Source: an uncultured Sutterella sp. | GTDB lineage: Bacteria > Pseudomonadota > Gammaproteobacteria > Burkholderiales > Burkholderiaceae_F | Direction of reading: 5' to 3' | DNA: 14,546 bases | Assembly: GCA_900552195.1 (NCBI GenBank) | Contig: URYO01000013.1 | Location: forward strand, 1 to 14,546 | In this document: positions 7,685-14,546 of the stretch, piece by piece | Layout of the letters: the number at the start of each line of letters is the position of its first letter | How positions within the stretch are numbered: the stretch's first letter is position 1 | The notes under the pieces: generated by a model | What the model was told of the DNA's origin: nothing | What the model saw: only the letters and a program-made list of their open reading frames with translations | Databases searched by the model: none | Program-made: the position numbers and the translations under genes

Positions 7685-8161
7685 ATGAACGGTTTGTGCA
7701 GTCTGTTAAAACCAGACAATGTGTTGCTCGGAATCTCTCCCAGCAGTAAAAAACGAATCTTTGAACAGGCTTCCCAAACACTGAGCCTGCTCTACGGTCT
7801 CGACAAAAAAGAGATTTTCGACGGCTTGTTTGCCCGTGAAAGATTGGGGTCAACCTACCTCGACCACGGGATTGCGCTTCCCCACTGCCGTCTCCCAAAC
7901 ATTAAGGAGCCCTGCTGCCTCTTTGTTAAGCTGCACGGTGAACTTGAGAGCGACCGTCCGGGCGAACCGTCGGTCAGCGCGTTCTTCTTCCTCATTGCCC
8001 CGGAAGATGCTGCCAGCGAACACTTAGCCCTTTTGGCTTCCGCGGCCGAAGTTTTTTCTGATGATGCATTGCGTGAAAAACTTTTAACCGCTTCTTCAGC
8101 GGATACCTTCTGCGGCGCACTAAGAAGCTGGTGCAGTGTCCAACCCTCCGATAAAGTCTAG
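7685..8161 (+). CDS. ptsN: Nitrogen-regulatory PTS enzyme IIA (EIIA-Ntr)
   Basis: Phosphocarrier of the regulatory nitrogen PTS; in E. coli its phosphorylation state affects potassium transport and other targets. The 158 residues match the family. The phosphoacceptor is H67 in HGIALPHCRLP; most relatives have glycine after this histidine, here it is cysteine. FFFLIAPEDAASEHLALLA is the usual EIIA helix-strand region. No in-frame ATG, GTG or TTG lies between the rpoN stop and 7685, so this start is fixed, although the Shine-Dalgarno is weak. It is followed 18 bases later by hprK. The phosphodonor genes (EI-Ntr, HPr) are not in the window. Confidence 0.95.
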   Translation: MNGLCSLLKPDNVLLGISPSSKKRIFEQASQTLSLLYGLDKKEIFDGLFARERLGSTYLDHGIALPHCRLPNIKEPCCLFVKLHGELESDRPGEPSVSAFFFLIAPEDAASEHLALLASAAEVFSDDALREKLLTASSADTFCGALRSWCSVQPSDKV

Positions 8162-8179
8162 TTTTCAGAGCCGACATTT

Positions 8180-9118
8180 ATGGCAACCTACCAACAGCTT
8201 TTCAACCTTTGCAAAAAGAAGTTCAATATCAGTTGGCTGTACGGTCAGTCACATACCAACGAAAAGCTTTTCCTGACGGAAAAGGCAAAACAGTACCCAA
8301 CCCTCTGCGTCGGCTTCCTGAACATTATTCATCCTGACCGCCTCCACATTATCGGACCGGCAGAAATAGAATTTTTTAATCAAATTTCGCATGACGCCCG
8401 AGTCGGCTTTCTGCAGAAACTTATCGAAAACAAATCCTTGGGGCTGGTAGTGTGCCTGGATTTAGCTCTTCCGGACGATATGATCCAGCCGCTGATCGAT
8501 ACCAATCTGCCCGTCTTCGGAACCTCAGAGCCGCCTGAAAAAGTCTTGACTTTTGTCCGCCACAACATCGTTAAGCTTCTCGCGCCGAGCTGCTCTATGC
8601 ACGGCGTCTTCATGGACGTATTCGGCATGGGCATACTGCTCTCCGGCCAGAGCGGCATCGGTAAAAGTGAACTCGGTCTTGAACTCGTCACCCGCGGCCA
8701 CGGCCTTGTAGCTGACGACGTGGTGGATTTCATTCAAAGAGCGCCCGACTGGGTGGAAGGCTCTGCTCCTGCCCTTTTGGCAAACCTCCTCGAAGTTCGC
8801 GGTATCGGACTGCTGGATATCAAAACGATTTTCGGAGAGACTTCGGTACGCAGAAAAATGCGTCTTAACCTCGTCGCCGAACTGAAACAGTTCGATCAAG
8901 GCGAGCTGATGGAGCGTCTCCCGGAAACAGAACTCTTTACAGAAGTTCTCGGTCAGCCCATCCGCAAAATGATTATCCCTGTGGGCGGCGGCAGAAACTT
9001 GGCCGTCCTCGTTGAAGCAGCCGTGCGCAGTGCTATTCTTCAGCTCAGAGGCATCAATACCATTCAGGAATTTTTTGATCGCCAACGTAAACTCATGGAG
9101 CAGGAGGACGGTTTTTAA
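8180..9118 (+). CDS. hprK: HPr kinase/phosphorylase
   Basis: Phosphorylates HPr on its regulatory serine with ATP and reverses the reaction with inorganic phosphate, acting in the cytoplasm as a homohexamer in studied members. 312 residues, normal length. The N-terminal domain spans about 1-130. The C-terminal kinase core has H141 (MHGVFMDVFG), Walker A GQSGIGKS at 156-163, D179-D180 in GHGLVADDVV and the family signature LEVRGIGLLDI. The second P-loop residue is Q157, where relatives I recall have aspartate (GDSGIGKSE); the meaning is unknown. Its place between ptsN and rapZ is the common betaproteobacterial arrangement and suggests joint control of PTS phosphorylation. Its end carries AGGAGG (9102-9107), which may serve rapZ. 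Confidence 0.96.
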   Translation: MATYQQLFNLCKKKFNISWLYGQSHTNEKLFLTEKAKQYPTLCVGFLNIIHPDRLHIIGPAEIEFFNQISHDARVGFLQKLIENKSLGLVVCLDLALPDDMIQPLIDTNLPVFGTSEPPEKVLTFVRHNIVKLLAPSCSMHGVFMDVFGMGILLSGQSGIGKSELGLELVTRGHGLVADDVVDFIQRAPDWVEGSAPALLANLLEVRGIGLLDIKTIFGETSVRRKMRLNLVAELKQFDQGELMERLPETELFTEVLGQPIRKMIIPVGGGRNLAVLVEAAVRSAILQLRGINTIQEFFDRQRKLMEQEDGF

Positions 9119-9131
9119 CCGTTAAACGGAT
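9102..9131 (+). promoter_or_regulatory. Strong Shine-Dalgarno separated from the rapZ start by a hairpin
   Basis: AGGAGG at 9102-9107 is 24 bases before the rapZ ATG, too far for normal use. The 15 bases directly after it (9108-9122) form a perfect six-pair hairpin ACGGTT-TTT-AACCGT. If folded, the effective spacing becomes nine bases (9123-9131). The hairpin contains the hprK stop codon. The alternative site ACGGA at 9126-9130 is almost touching the ATG. Confidence 0.45.
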
Positions 9132-10001
9132 ATGCAGCTTATTGTCGTCACGGGCCTTTCCGGCAGCGGAAAATCCATTGCATTAAGACAGCTCGAAGAC
9201 CTCGGCTATTACTGCATCGACAATCTGCCCGGTAACTATTTGGTTCCGGTCGCAGAGCATCTCCATTCTGTCGGCCGAGACCTACTGGCGGTTTCCTTGG
9301 ATTCCCGCAGCGACGCTTCCATTCCGGAGATTTCGAAAAGCTTCAAAACACTGAAAGAGCATAACGTCGATATCCGAGTTCTCTGCTTGACGGCTTCTAC
9401 CGATGCGCTCGTCCAAAGATATTCCGAAACTCGTCGTCAGCACCCTTTATCGCAGCGCTCATCCTCAGGCCCGGAAACTTTGGTCGAGGCCATTGAAAAA
9501 GAAAGGAAAATGCTAGAGCCTTTTGTCGGCTTTTCTCACATCATTGACACGACCGGCATGCTGCCTAATACGCTGAACCACTGGATCCGTAATTTCGTCA
9601 GAGCAAAGAAGGGCCGTATCCTCCTGACGTTTGAGTCCTTTGGATTTAAGCGCGGTCTTCCGATGGCGAGCGACCTCGTTTTTGACGTCCGCTGTCTGCC
9701 CAACCCTTACTGGGAAGAAGATCTTCGAAAGTACACCGGCAAGGACCAGCCGGTGATTGATTACCTGCGTTCAAAACCCGAAGTTCAGGAAATGATTTCC
9801 GATATTCAGAACTTCGTGGAGAAATGGCTCCCGTCTTACGAAGCTCAGAACCGACACTATCTTACGGTCTCGATCGGCTGCACCGGCGGTCAGCACCGCT
9901 CCGTCTATATCGCGGAAACATTGGCCCGACACTTTTCCAAGTCATACGAAGGTGTCATCGTTCGCCATCGTACTTTGGACGCCGTCGCCTCCAAGGACTA
10001 A
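9132..10001 (+). CDS. rapZ: RNase adapter protein RapZ (YvcJ family P-loop protein)
   Basis: In E. coli RapZ senses glucosamine 6-phosphate and presents the sRNA GlmZ to RNase E, tuning GlmS. The 289-residue protein has Walker A GLSGSGKS at 8-15, then LEDLGYYCIDNLP, DVRCLPNPYW and the C-terminal IGCTGGQHRSVYIAE, all hallmarks of the family. The last residues (HRTLDAVASKD) lack the KRK basic end that E. coli RapZ (HRTLEKRKP) uses for RNA binding, so RNA-adapter activity is uncertain here. It follows hprK by 13 bases. Its TAA (9999-10001) overlaps the mutY stop on the other strand, and no terminator is visible at the junction. Confidence 0.96.
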   Translation: MQLIVVTGLSGSGKSIALRQLEDLGYYCIDNLPGNYLVPVAEHLHSVGRDLLAVSLDSRSDASIPEISKSFKTLKEHNVDIRVLCLTASTDALVQRYSETRRQHPLSQRSSSGPETLVEAIEKERKMLEPFVGFSHIIDTTGMLPNTLNHWIRNFVRAKKGRILLTFESFGFKRGLPMASDLVFDVRCLPNPYWEEDLRKYTGKDQPVIDYLRSKPEVQEMISDIQNFVEKWLPSYEAQNRHYLTVSIGCTGGQHRSVYIAETLARHFSKSYEGVIVRHRTLDAVASKD

Positions 10002-10984
10002 AGTACTTCCAGCAGCAGTTTTCGAATAGGGGTAGGGAGCGCCTCTGTCTTTATTTGTTCCTTCGTAAAAGCTTTCCACGCAGCGGGAATTTTTGAGGGG
10101 ATCGACAGCCGGACGGGATAAATCCTAAGCAGCAGGTGTGTCAGCCGATGCTCAATGACCGGGAGGACTTCTTCGGATTGCTCTGCCTCTTCGTCCCGAA
10201 GCTGAGGAAGGGTCCACAGTCCCTTCCAGTAGCGTTCTGACTTCCTGAGCAAATAAACTTCGTTTCCGTCGGTGTAAACAGCGAGATTCAATATCTCTTC
10301 CGGCACCGGGGCCCTGACCTTCTTTACAGGAAATTCCAACTGACTGTCCGTCTGAAAAGCTTTGCAGTCTTGATTGACAGGACACAAGGCGCACAGAGGT
10401 TTTGTCCTGGTGCAAACCGTCGCTCCGAGATCCATCACGGCCTGAGCATAGGTGCGGCCTTCCTTTAGAGGCGTCTTGGAACGCGCATCTGCCCACAGAA
10501 GATTTTCAGTCTCGCGTGGTGTCAGACCTTTGCCGATCATGCCGTGGCGTGCCAGTACCCGCTTCACATTTCCATCAAGAATGGCACAGGGCTCGTCTGT
10601 TGCGGCGCTTCGAATCGCGGCCGCAGTTGAAACGCCGATACCGGGCAGCGACTCCAGATCCGAAAGTTCAATGGGGAAGCTACCGTTGAAACGACACTGA
10701 ACCTCTTTTGCACACTTGTGCAGATTTCTGGCGCGGCTGTAATACCCAAGTCCCGCCCAGAGCTTCATGACCTCTTCCTCCGGAGCTTCGGCAAGATCCT
10801 GAACCGTCGGAAACCGTTCTATAAAGCGATCGAAATAAGGAATAACGGTCTTTACCTGCGTTTGCTGAAGCATGATTTCCGCAAGCCAGCGGACATAAGG
10901 ATCATGGCTTTTCTGCCACGGAAGATTGTTTCTACCGTATTTTTTCTGCCAGGCAACTAATCTCTCGGCAAAACTGCTGTCCAT
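9998..10984 (-). CDS. mutY: A/G-specific adenine DNA glycosylase
   Basis: Removes adenine mispaired with 8-oxoguanine, preventing G:C to T:A mutations. The 328-residue product has the helix-hairpin-helix LPGIGVSTAAAI at 113-124, catalytic D137 in ILDGNVKRVLAR, E36 (equivalent to E. coli E37) in WLAEIMLQQTQV, and an iron-sulfur cluster set C191, C198, C201, C207 (Cx6Cx2Cx5C). A NUDIX-like C-terminal domain (about 225-328) recognises the 8-oxoguanine strand. It is slightly shorter than E. coli MutY (350), with no sign of truncation. GAGGA (10995-10991, minus strand) fits the start at 10984. It is convergent with rapZ, overlapping by four bases (the CTAA at 9998-10001 encodes both stops). It lies downstream of the permease terminator, so it needs its own promoter in 10985-11045, which I could not identify with confidence. 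Confidence 0.96.
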   Translation of the reverse strand: MDSSFAERLVAWQKKYGRNNLPWQKSHDPYVRWLAEIMLQQTQVKTVIPYFDRFIERFPTVQDLAEAPEEEVMKLWAGLGYYSRARNLHKCAKEVQCRFNGSFPIELSDLESLPGIGVSTAAAIRSAATDEPCAILDGNVKRVLARHGMIGKGLTPRETENLLWADARSKTPLKEGRTYAQAVMDLGATVCTRTKPLCALCPVNQDCKAFQTDSQLEFPVKKVRAPVPEEILNLAVYTDGNEVYLLRKSERYWKGLWTLPQLRDEEAEQSEEVLPVIEHRLTHLLLRIYPVRLSIPSKIPAAWKAFTKEQIKTEALPTPIRKLLLEVL

Positions 10985-11045
10985 TCAACATCCTCAAAGC
11001 AATGCGTTCGGTCGCATTCACAATTCAATGACGACTGCAATCTAC

Positions 11046-11099
11046 AACAAAAAACGGTTTTCACAGCATCGAGCAAAACGCTCAATGCCGAAAAACCGT
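11046..11099 (-). terminator. Long two-part intrinsic terminator of the NCS2 permease gene
   Basis: Outer arms 11054-11061 and 11092-11099 (ACGGTTTT/AAAACCGT) enclose an inner nine-pair stem, 11066-11074 with 11080-11088, around a five-base loop. One inner pair is a G-U wobble only in minus-strand RNA and a mismatch in plus-strand RNA. The minus strand then runs into TTTTTGTTG. Both points indicate minus-strand use, 20 bases after the permease stop. Confidence 0.85.
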
Positions 11100-11119
11100 C
11101 TTCGAATTCTCTCAAAAAA

Positions 11120-12412
11120 TCACTGCTCTTTTTTGAGTTTCCTATCTTCCATAATCAGGTTCAGAAGAATAGCTGCAACAGTTGCCGTTCCGATACCGCC
11201 GAGGCCGAATCCGCCGATTTTCAGCGAGAAGTCGCCGGCACCGATGATCAGCGTAACAGCCGTCACGATCAGATTTTTGCTGGAGGCCAGATCAATCTGG
11301 TTTTCAATCATGATACGCACGCCGGCAGCGGCAATGAAACCGAAAACAATTACAGAAACAGCGCCGAGCAGCGGTCCGGGAATCGTTTGAATCAAGGCAC
11401 CGAACTTCGGCGAGAAGCTGAGCAAAATAGCAAAGCAGCCTGCAACCGGGAAGATGAGGGTGGAGTACACACGGGTCGCCGCCATCACGCCTATATTTTC
11501 ACCGTACGTAGTCACACCGGGACCGCCGACAAAGCCCGCAAGAATCGTTGCCAAACCGTCGCCGAAGAAGCTTCGGCCGATATACGGGTCCAGGTTGCGG
11601 TGCGTCATCACGTTGACGGCTTTGATGTGACCAAGGTTTTCAGCGATCAGGATCACAACCACGGGCACAATCAGAATTATCGCTTCGGGTTGGAAAACCG
11701 GAGCGGAAAAATTGGGGACGCCGAGCCAGCTGGCGTTAATCAGCTGCTGGAAATCAATCGGCTTGCCCAAGGCCATCACATTGGTGAGGAGCCAGTAAAG
11801 AATATAGGCAATCACAATGCCCACGAGAATCAGCAGCTTCTGCAAAAACCCTCGGAGATAAACAGCGACAAAACCCATAATCAGAACCGCTGCGGCCGCG
11901 TACCACTGTTCAAAGTTGGTGGCGCCCATGCCTTTAACGGCAACCGGAGCGAGGTTCAGACCGATCGTCATCACAATGGCGCCGGTCACAACCGGAGGCA
12001 TTAGCCGTTCAATCCAGCCCACACCGGTCCACATCACAATGAGGCCCACAATCGCGTATACCACGCCGCAGGCAATCACGCCGCCCATGGCTATCGGAAT
12101 GTTGGGATTAGGTCCCGTGCCGGCATAACCTGTCGCCGCAATGACCACGCCGATAAAAGCGAAGCTGGAGCCCAAGTAGCTCGGAACTCGGCCGCCGACA
12201 ATTAAGAAGAATAAAAGCGTTCCGATGCCGCTCATGAAGATTGCGACATTGGGATCCAAACCCATAATCAGCGGTGCAAGCACCGTGGAACCGAACATGA
12301 TGACGACGTGTTGGATACCCATTGCCAGGGTTTGGCCAAGAGGGAGTGTTTCATCAGGCGCAATTGTGCCTTCCGTCTTGACTTTCCAACGTGGAAAGTA
12401 GTTTTGTGTCAT
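11120..12412 (-). CDS. NCS2 family uracil/pyrimidine permease, RutG/UraA type
   Basis: Inner-membrane transporter of the nucleobase-cation symporter 2 family, expected to import uracil or a related pyrimidine with protons. 430 residues rich in hydrophobic segments, consistent with the 14-helix fold. Family motifs are visible: GGRVPSYLGSSFAFIGVV (73-90), IAENLGHIKAV with E258 and H262, and GGPGVTTYGENIGVM with E305; these glutamates and the histidine correspond to substrate and proton residues of E. coli UraA. The N-terminal GTIAPDETLPLGQTLAMG and the C-terminal GGIGTA region read closest to RutG, but no other rut (pyrimidine degradation) genes are here, so a general uracil uptake role is more likely. 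The ATG at 12412 has only a weak Shine-Dalgarno. A 17-base palindrome lies 12 bases upstream, and a long terminator follows the stop. Confidence 0.9.
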   Translation of the reverse strand: MTQNYFPRWKVKTEGTIAPDETLPLGQTLAMGIQHVVIMFGSTVLAPLIMGLDPNVAIFMSGIGTLLFFLIVGGRVPSYLGSSFAFIGVVIAATGYAGTGPNPNIPIAMGGVIACGVVYAIVGLIVMWTGVGWIERLMPPVVTGAIVMTIGLNLAPVAVKGMGATNFEQWYAAAAVLIMGFVAVYLRGFLQKLLILVGIVIAYILYWLLTNVMALGKPIDFQQLINASWLGVPNFSAPVFQPEAIILIVPVVVILIAENLGHIKAVNVMTHRNLDPYIGRSFFGDGLATILAGFVGGPGVTTYGENIGVMAATRVYSTLIFPVAGCFAILLSFSPKFGALIQTIPGPLLGAVSVIVFGFIAAAGVRIMIENQIDLASSKNLIVTAVTLIIGAGDFSLKIGGFGLGGIGTATVAAILLNLIMEDRKLKKEQ

Positions 12413-12423
12413 TGGGATTGTCT

Positions 12424-12440
12424 CTAGGAATTAATCCTAG
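12424..12440 (-). promoter_or_regulatory. Palindrome upstream of the NCS2 permease gene (possible operator or leader hairpin)
   Basis: CTAGGA (12424-12429) and TCCTAG (12435-12440) are perfect inverted arms with a five-base AT centre. On the minus strand a candidate -10 TAAAAT lies at 12448-12443, which would put the transcription start near 12436, inside the palindrome. That is a normal operator position. No good -35 was found, and no regulator is known. Confidence 0.4.
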
Positions 12441-12504
12441 TAATTTTAGTAGCTCAATTAGTTAAATTTCGTTCACAAACCCTCAGTTTTTCATTCATTG
12501 ACAT

Positions 12505-12531
12505 TTGAATCTCTATCCTTTGATCTACAAT
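12505..12531 (+). promoter_or_regulatory. Candidate prfC promoter
   Basis: TACAAT at 12526-12531 (five of six matches to the -10 consensus) ends 35 bases before the prfC ATG. TTGAAT at 12505-12510 gives a short 15-bp spacer. A perfect TTGACA at 12498-12503 is 22 bp away, too far for a standard promoter. Either arrangement makes this stretch regulatory rather than coding. Confidence 0.35.
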
Positions 12532-12566
12532 TCTCGGCTACAGATAAGTATAGGATTCTGAACAAA

Positions 12567-14195
12567 ATGGCTTTGTTAAGTCCGCAGGCACAGAAACAAG
12601 TAAAGAGGCGAAGAACCTTCGCTATCATCTCTCACCCTGACGCGGGTAAAACGACATTGACGGAAAAGCTTCTGCTTTTCGGCGGAGCGATTCAGATGGC
12701 CGGAGCCGTGAAAGGCAGAAAGGCCGGCCGTCACGCAACCAGTGACTGGATGGAAGTTGAAAAGCAGCGCGGTATTTCCGTCACCAGCTCTGTGATGCAG
12801 TTCGAATATAACGACCATGTCATCAACTTGCTTGATACCCCGGGACACGAAGACTTCTCGGAAGACACTTACCGTGTTCTGACAGCGGTAGACTGCGCCG
12901 TCATGGTCATCGATGCCGCCAAGGGCGTGGAAGCACAGACCATCAAACTGCTCGAAGTCTGCCGAATGCGCAAGACTCCGATCATTACGTTCATCAACAA
13001 ACTCGACCGCGAAGTTCAGGATCCGATTGATTTGCTCGGCGAGATTGAAAATGTTCTGAAGATCGACTGTGCTCCGATCACCTGGCCTGTCGGCATGGGC
13101 AAAACATTCCGCGGCGTCTTCTCTCTGCTCGATAACCGCATGAAGCGCTTTACACCGGGCGGAGAAAAGCTCTCCGACGACGTTGAAGTGATCGAAGGTC
13201 TGGACAATCCTCGTCTCGATGAGCTCTTCCCGCTGGAAATGGATTACGTTCGCGAAAGCATCGAACTCATTCAAGGTGCCAGTGAACCGTTCTCTCTTGA
13301 ACGCTTCTTGGAAGGTTCTCAAACACCGGTGTTCTTCGGCTCCGGTGTCAACAATTTCGGTGTTGAGGATGTGTTAAATGCGCTGGTGAATTGGGCCCCG
13401 ACACCTCAGCCCCGCGATGCCGGAAAACGTATGGTCGAGCCCGACGAGGCCAAGTTCTCAGGCTTTGTGTTCAAGATTCAGGCCAACATGGATCCGAAGC
13501 ACCGCGACCGTATTGCCTTCTTCCGCGTCTGCTCCGGTGAATACCAGCCGGGCATGAAGGTGTTCCATGTCCGTGAAGGCAAAGAAATGAAGATCCCGAA
13601 CGCCCTTACCTTCATGGCTAACGACCGCGTGCTGATGACAGACGCCGTTGCCGGCGACATCATCGGTATCTACAACCACGGCCAGCTCCACATCGGCGAC
13701 ACACTCACACAAGGCGAAGTGCTCGGCTTTACCGGCATCCCATACTTCGCTCCGGAACTTTTCCGCAGCGCTCGTCCGAAAGATCCTTTCAAAGCCAAGC
13801 AGCTTCACAAGGGCTTGAAGGAACTCGGTGAGGAAGGTGCGATTCAGGTCTTTGAAGATGAACTCGGCAATCTTTATCTCGGTGCTGTGGGGCAGCTGCA
13901 GTTCGAAATTGTGGCTCAGCGCTTAGCAACGGAATATAACGTCGACGCCATCTACGAAAACACGCCTGTTTCTACAGCCCGCTGGGTCACCTATCCTGAC
14001 GAGCAGACCCGTAAGGATTTCGAGAAAGAACAGGGAATGCGTTTAGCTAAAGACGCCGACGGCAATACCGTTTATCTTGCCACGAGCATCTACAACCTGC
14101 AGACGACGCAGAAACATTGGCCTCAGGTCGCTTTCCACGTGACACGTGAGCACGGTCAAAAGCTGAAACACACTGACGTCGATCTCGACATCTAA
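12567..14195 (+). CDS. prfC: Peptide chain release factor 3
   Basis: Translational GTPase that recycles RF1 and RF2 from the ribosome after termination. From the ATG at 12567 it has 542 residues (E. coli 529). The G domain shows SHPDAGKTT (22-30), the switch region [29 protein letters not shown], and NKLDRE. RF3-specific stretches include [17 protein letters not shown] and [12 protein letters not shown]. The frame is open up to a TTG at 12498, but those 23 codons cover promoter-like sequence (TTGACA, TACAAT), and E. coli RF3 starts just before the same [17 protein letters not shown] block. AGGA at 12552-12555 precedes the ATG. It is divergent from the NCS2 permease and convergent with the hydF fragment. 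Confidence 0.96.
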   Translation: MALLSPQAQKQVKRRRTFAIISHPDAGKTTLTEKLLLFGGAIQMAGAVKGRKAGRHATSDWMEVEKQRGISVTSSVMQFEYNDHVINLLDTPGHEDFSEDTYRVLTAVDCAVMVIDAAKGVEAQTIKLLEVCRMRKTPIITFINKLDREVQDPIDLLGEIENVLKIDCAPITWPVGMGKTFRGVFSLLDNRMKRFTPGGEKLSDDVEVIEGLDNPRLDELFPLEMDYVRESIELIQGASEPFSLERFLEGSQTPVFFGSGVNNFGVEDVLNALVNWAPTPQPRDAGKRMVEPDEAKFSGFVFKIQANMDPKHRDRIAFFRVCSGEYQPGMKVFHVREGKEMKIPNALTFMANDRVLMTDAVAGDIIGIYNHGQLHIGDTLTQGEVLGFTGIPYFAPELFRSARPKDPFKAKQLHKGLKELGEEGAIQVFEDELGNLYLGAVGQLQFEIVAQRLATEYNVDAIYENTPVSTARWVTYPDEQTRKDFEKEQGMRLAKDADGNTVYLATSIYNLQTTQKHWPQVAFHVTREHGQKLKHTDVDLDI

Positions 14196-14201
14196 AAGAC
14201 C

Positions 14202-14231
14202 AGAGCCCGGAAGTCCGGGCTCTTTCTTTTT
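14202..14231 (+). terminator. Strong intrinsic terminator after prfC, possibly bidirectional
   Basis: AGAGCCCGG (14202-14210) pairs perfectly with CCGGGCTCT (14215-14223) around AAGT, followed by TTCTTTTT. On the minus strand the same stem is followed by GGTCTTTTAG, so it could also end the convergent hydF-like transcript. Confidence 0.9.
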
Positions 14232-14490
14232 AGTTTTCTTTCATTGGCAACATCGCTCGATCCATGATTCCGTGTAGATAAGAAATCAGGACGCCGTAAT
14301 TAACAATCGGTACTCCGGCCTCGGCGCATTTTCTTTGGCGGCTTAGCATGGCGCGGCGATTAATCATGCAGGCGCCGCAGTGGATAACGAGCTTGTAGGC
14401 GGAAACGTCTTCAGGGAAGGAGTCTCCCGTATACCATTCATAGTCCAGTTCACCGCCGACTTTCTTATTCAGCCAAGCCGGCGGCCACAA
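14230..14490 (-). pseudogene. hydF: [FeFe]-hydrogenase maturation GTPase HydF, C-terminal part only (truncated or broken at the window edge)
   Basis: HydF is the GTPase scaffold on which the diiron subcluster of the [FeFe]-hydrogenase H-cluster is assembled. About 84 residues look like its C-terminal end: PAWLNKKVGGELDYEW, then FPEDVSAYKLVIHCGACMIN with the cluster-binding HCxxC, and GVPIVNYGVLISYLHGI. The stop is at 14232-14230. The frame stays open to the right edge, but upstream of PAWL it reads proline- and arginine-rich residues unlike HydF. The CxH part of the CxHx(46-53)HCxxC motif should fall there, and it is absent in all three minus-strand frames. The TTG at 14490 is not a credible start. 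So this is either a remnant left by rearrangement or an assembly chimera at the edge; if the edge sequence is wrong, the gene may be intact beyond it. Confidence 0.7.
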
Positions 14491-14546
14491 CGGCGGCCAG
14501 GGCGCTGGAGTTGACCTTCGTCTGGAAGGAGTCAGAGCGGCTGGTC

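Noticed and set aside
8525..9085. 186-codon open frame antisense to hprK
   Set aside because: Complete overlap with hprK and no protein-like motifs; shadow frame.
11387..12004. 205-codon plus-strand frame inside the NCS2 permease gene
   Set aside because: Composition rich in His, Asn and Arg as expected from reading a membrane-protein gene backwards; no ribosome binding site or family match.
12498..12566. prfC start at the TTG at 12498, giving 23 extra residues
   Set aside because: The stretch contains promoter-like TTGACA and TACAAT, the extra residues have no match to RF3, and the ATG at 12567 fits the family start.
12576..13322. 248-codon open frame antisense to prfC
   Set aside because: Lies wholly inside a strongly conserved gene, has no recognisable domain, and is the kind of shadow frame produced by codon bias.
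14488..14490. TTG at 14490 as the real start of a short HydF-like gene
   Set aside because: The product would lack the GTPase domain and one cluster ligand motif, no ribosome binding site is seen, and the frame stays open beyond it.

Overview
The window is mostly conserved chromosomal housekeeping DNA from a Gram-negative proteobacterium. The block kdsD-kdsC-lptC-lptA-lptB-rpoN-ptsN-hprK-rapZ, with mutY convergent at its end, is the layout typical of Betaproteobacteria (hprK beside rapZ is a strong hint). A Tat-exported flavocytochrome-c-type flavoprotein and a HydF fragment suggest an anaerobic, probably gut-associated member such as Sutterellaceae. That lineage call is inference from gene content; there is no rRNA here.

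Layout. (1) 22-1501: a Tat-exported FAD-dependent fumarate-reductase-like protein, broken by one extra C in a six-C run, followed by an intrinsic terminator. (2) 1746-2474: an amino-acid ABC transporter ATPase very like GltL, with no permease or binding protein nearby. (3) 2654-4758: kdsD, kdsC and lptC, tightly packed (Kdo synthesis and the LPS-transport bitopic protein), followed by a terminator-like hairpin. (4) 4909-10001: lptA, lptB, rpoN, ptsN, hprK and rapZ, joining LPS export, sigma-54, the nitrogen PTS, HPr kinase and RapZ. The hpf gene usually found between rpoN and ptsN is absent. (5) Minus strand: mutY (10984-9998), whose stop overlaps the rapZ stop, and upstream of it a RutG/UraA-type NCS2 permease (12412-11120) with a long terminator. 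(6) 12567-14195: prfC (RF3) with its own upstream region and a strong terminator. (7) 14490-14230, minus: the C-terminal part of the [FeFe]-hydrogenase maturase HydF, whose homology stops abruptly about 60 bp before the window edge where base composition jumps.

How the genes work together: KdsD and KdsC supply Kdo for inner-core LPS, and LptC, LptA and LptB belong to the machine that carries LPS to the outer membrane. RpoN, PtsN, HprK and RapZ form a regulatory block linking nitrogen/carbon PTS state to transcription and, in better-studied bacteria, to glucosamine-6-phosphate supply for envelope synthesis.

I found no CRISPR array, tRNA, rRNA, IS element or clear new multi-gene system. The points most worth a second look are the frameshifted flavoprotein and its unusual active site, the hairpin placed between a strong Shine-Dalgarno and the rapZ start, the hairpin abutting the kdsD ribosome binding site, the RapZ tail lacking the RNA-binding basic residues, and the broken hydF at the right edge.
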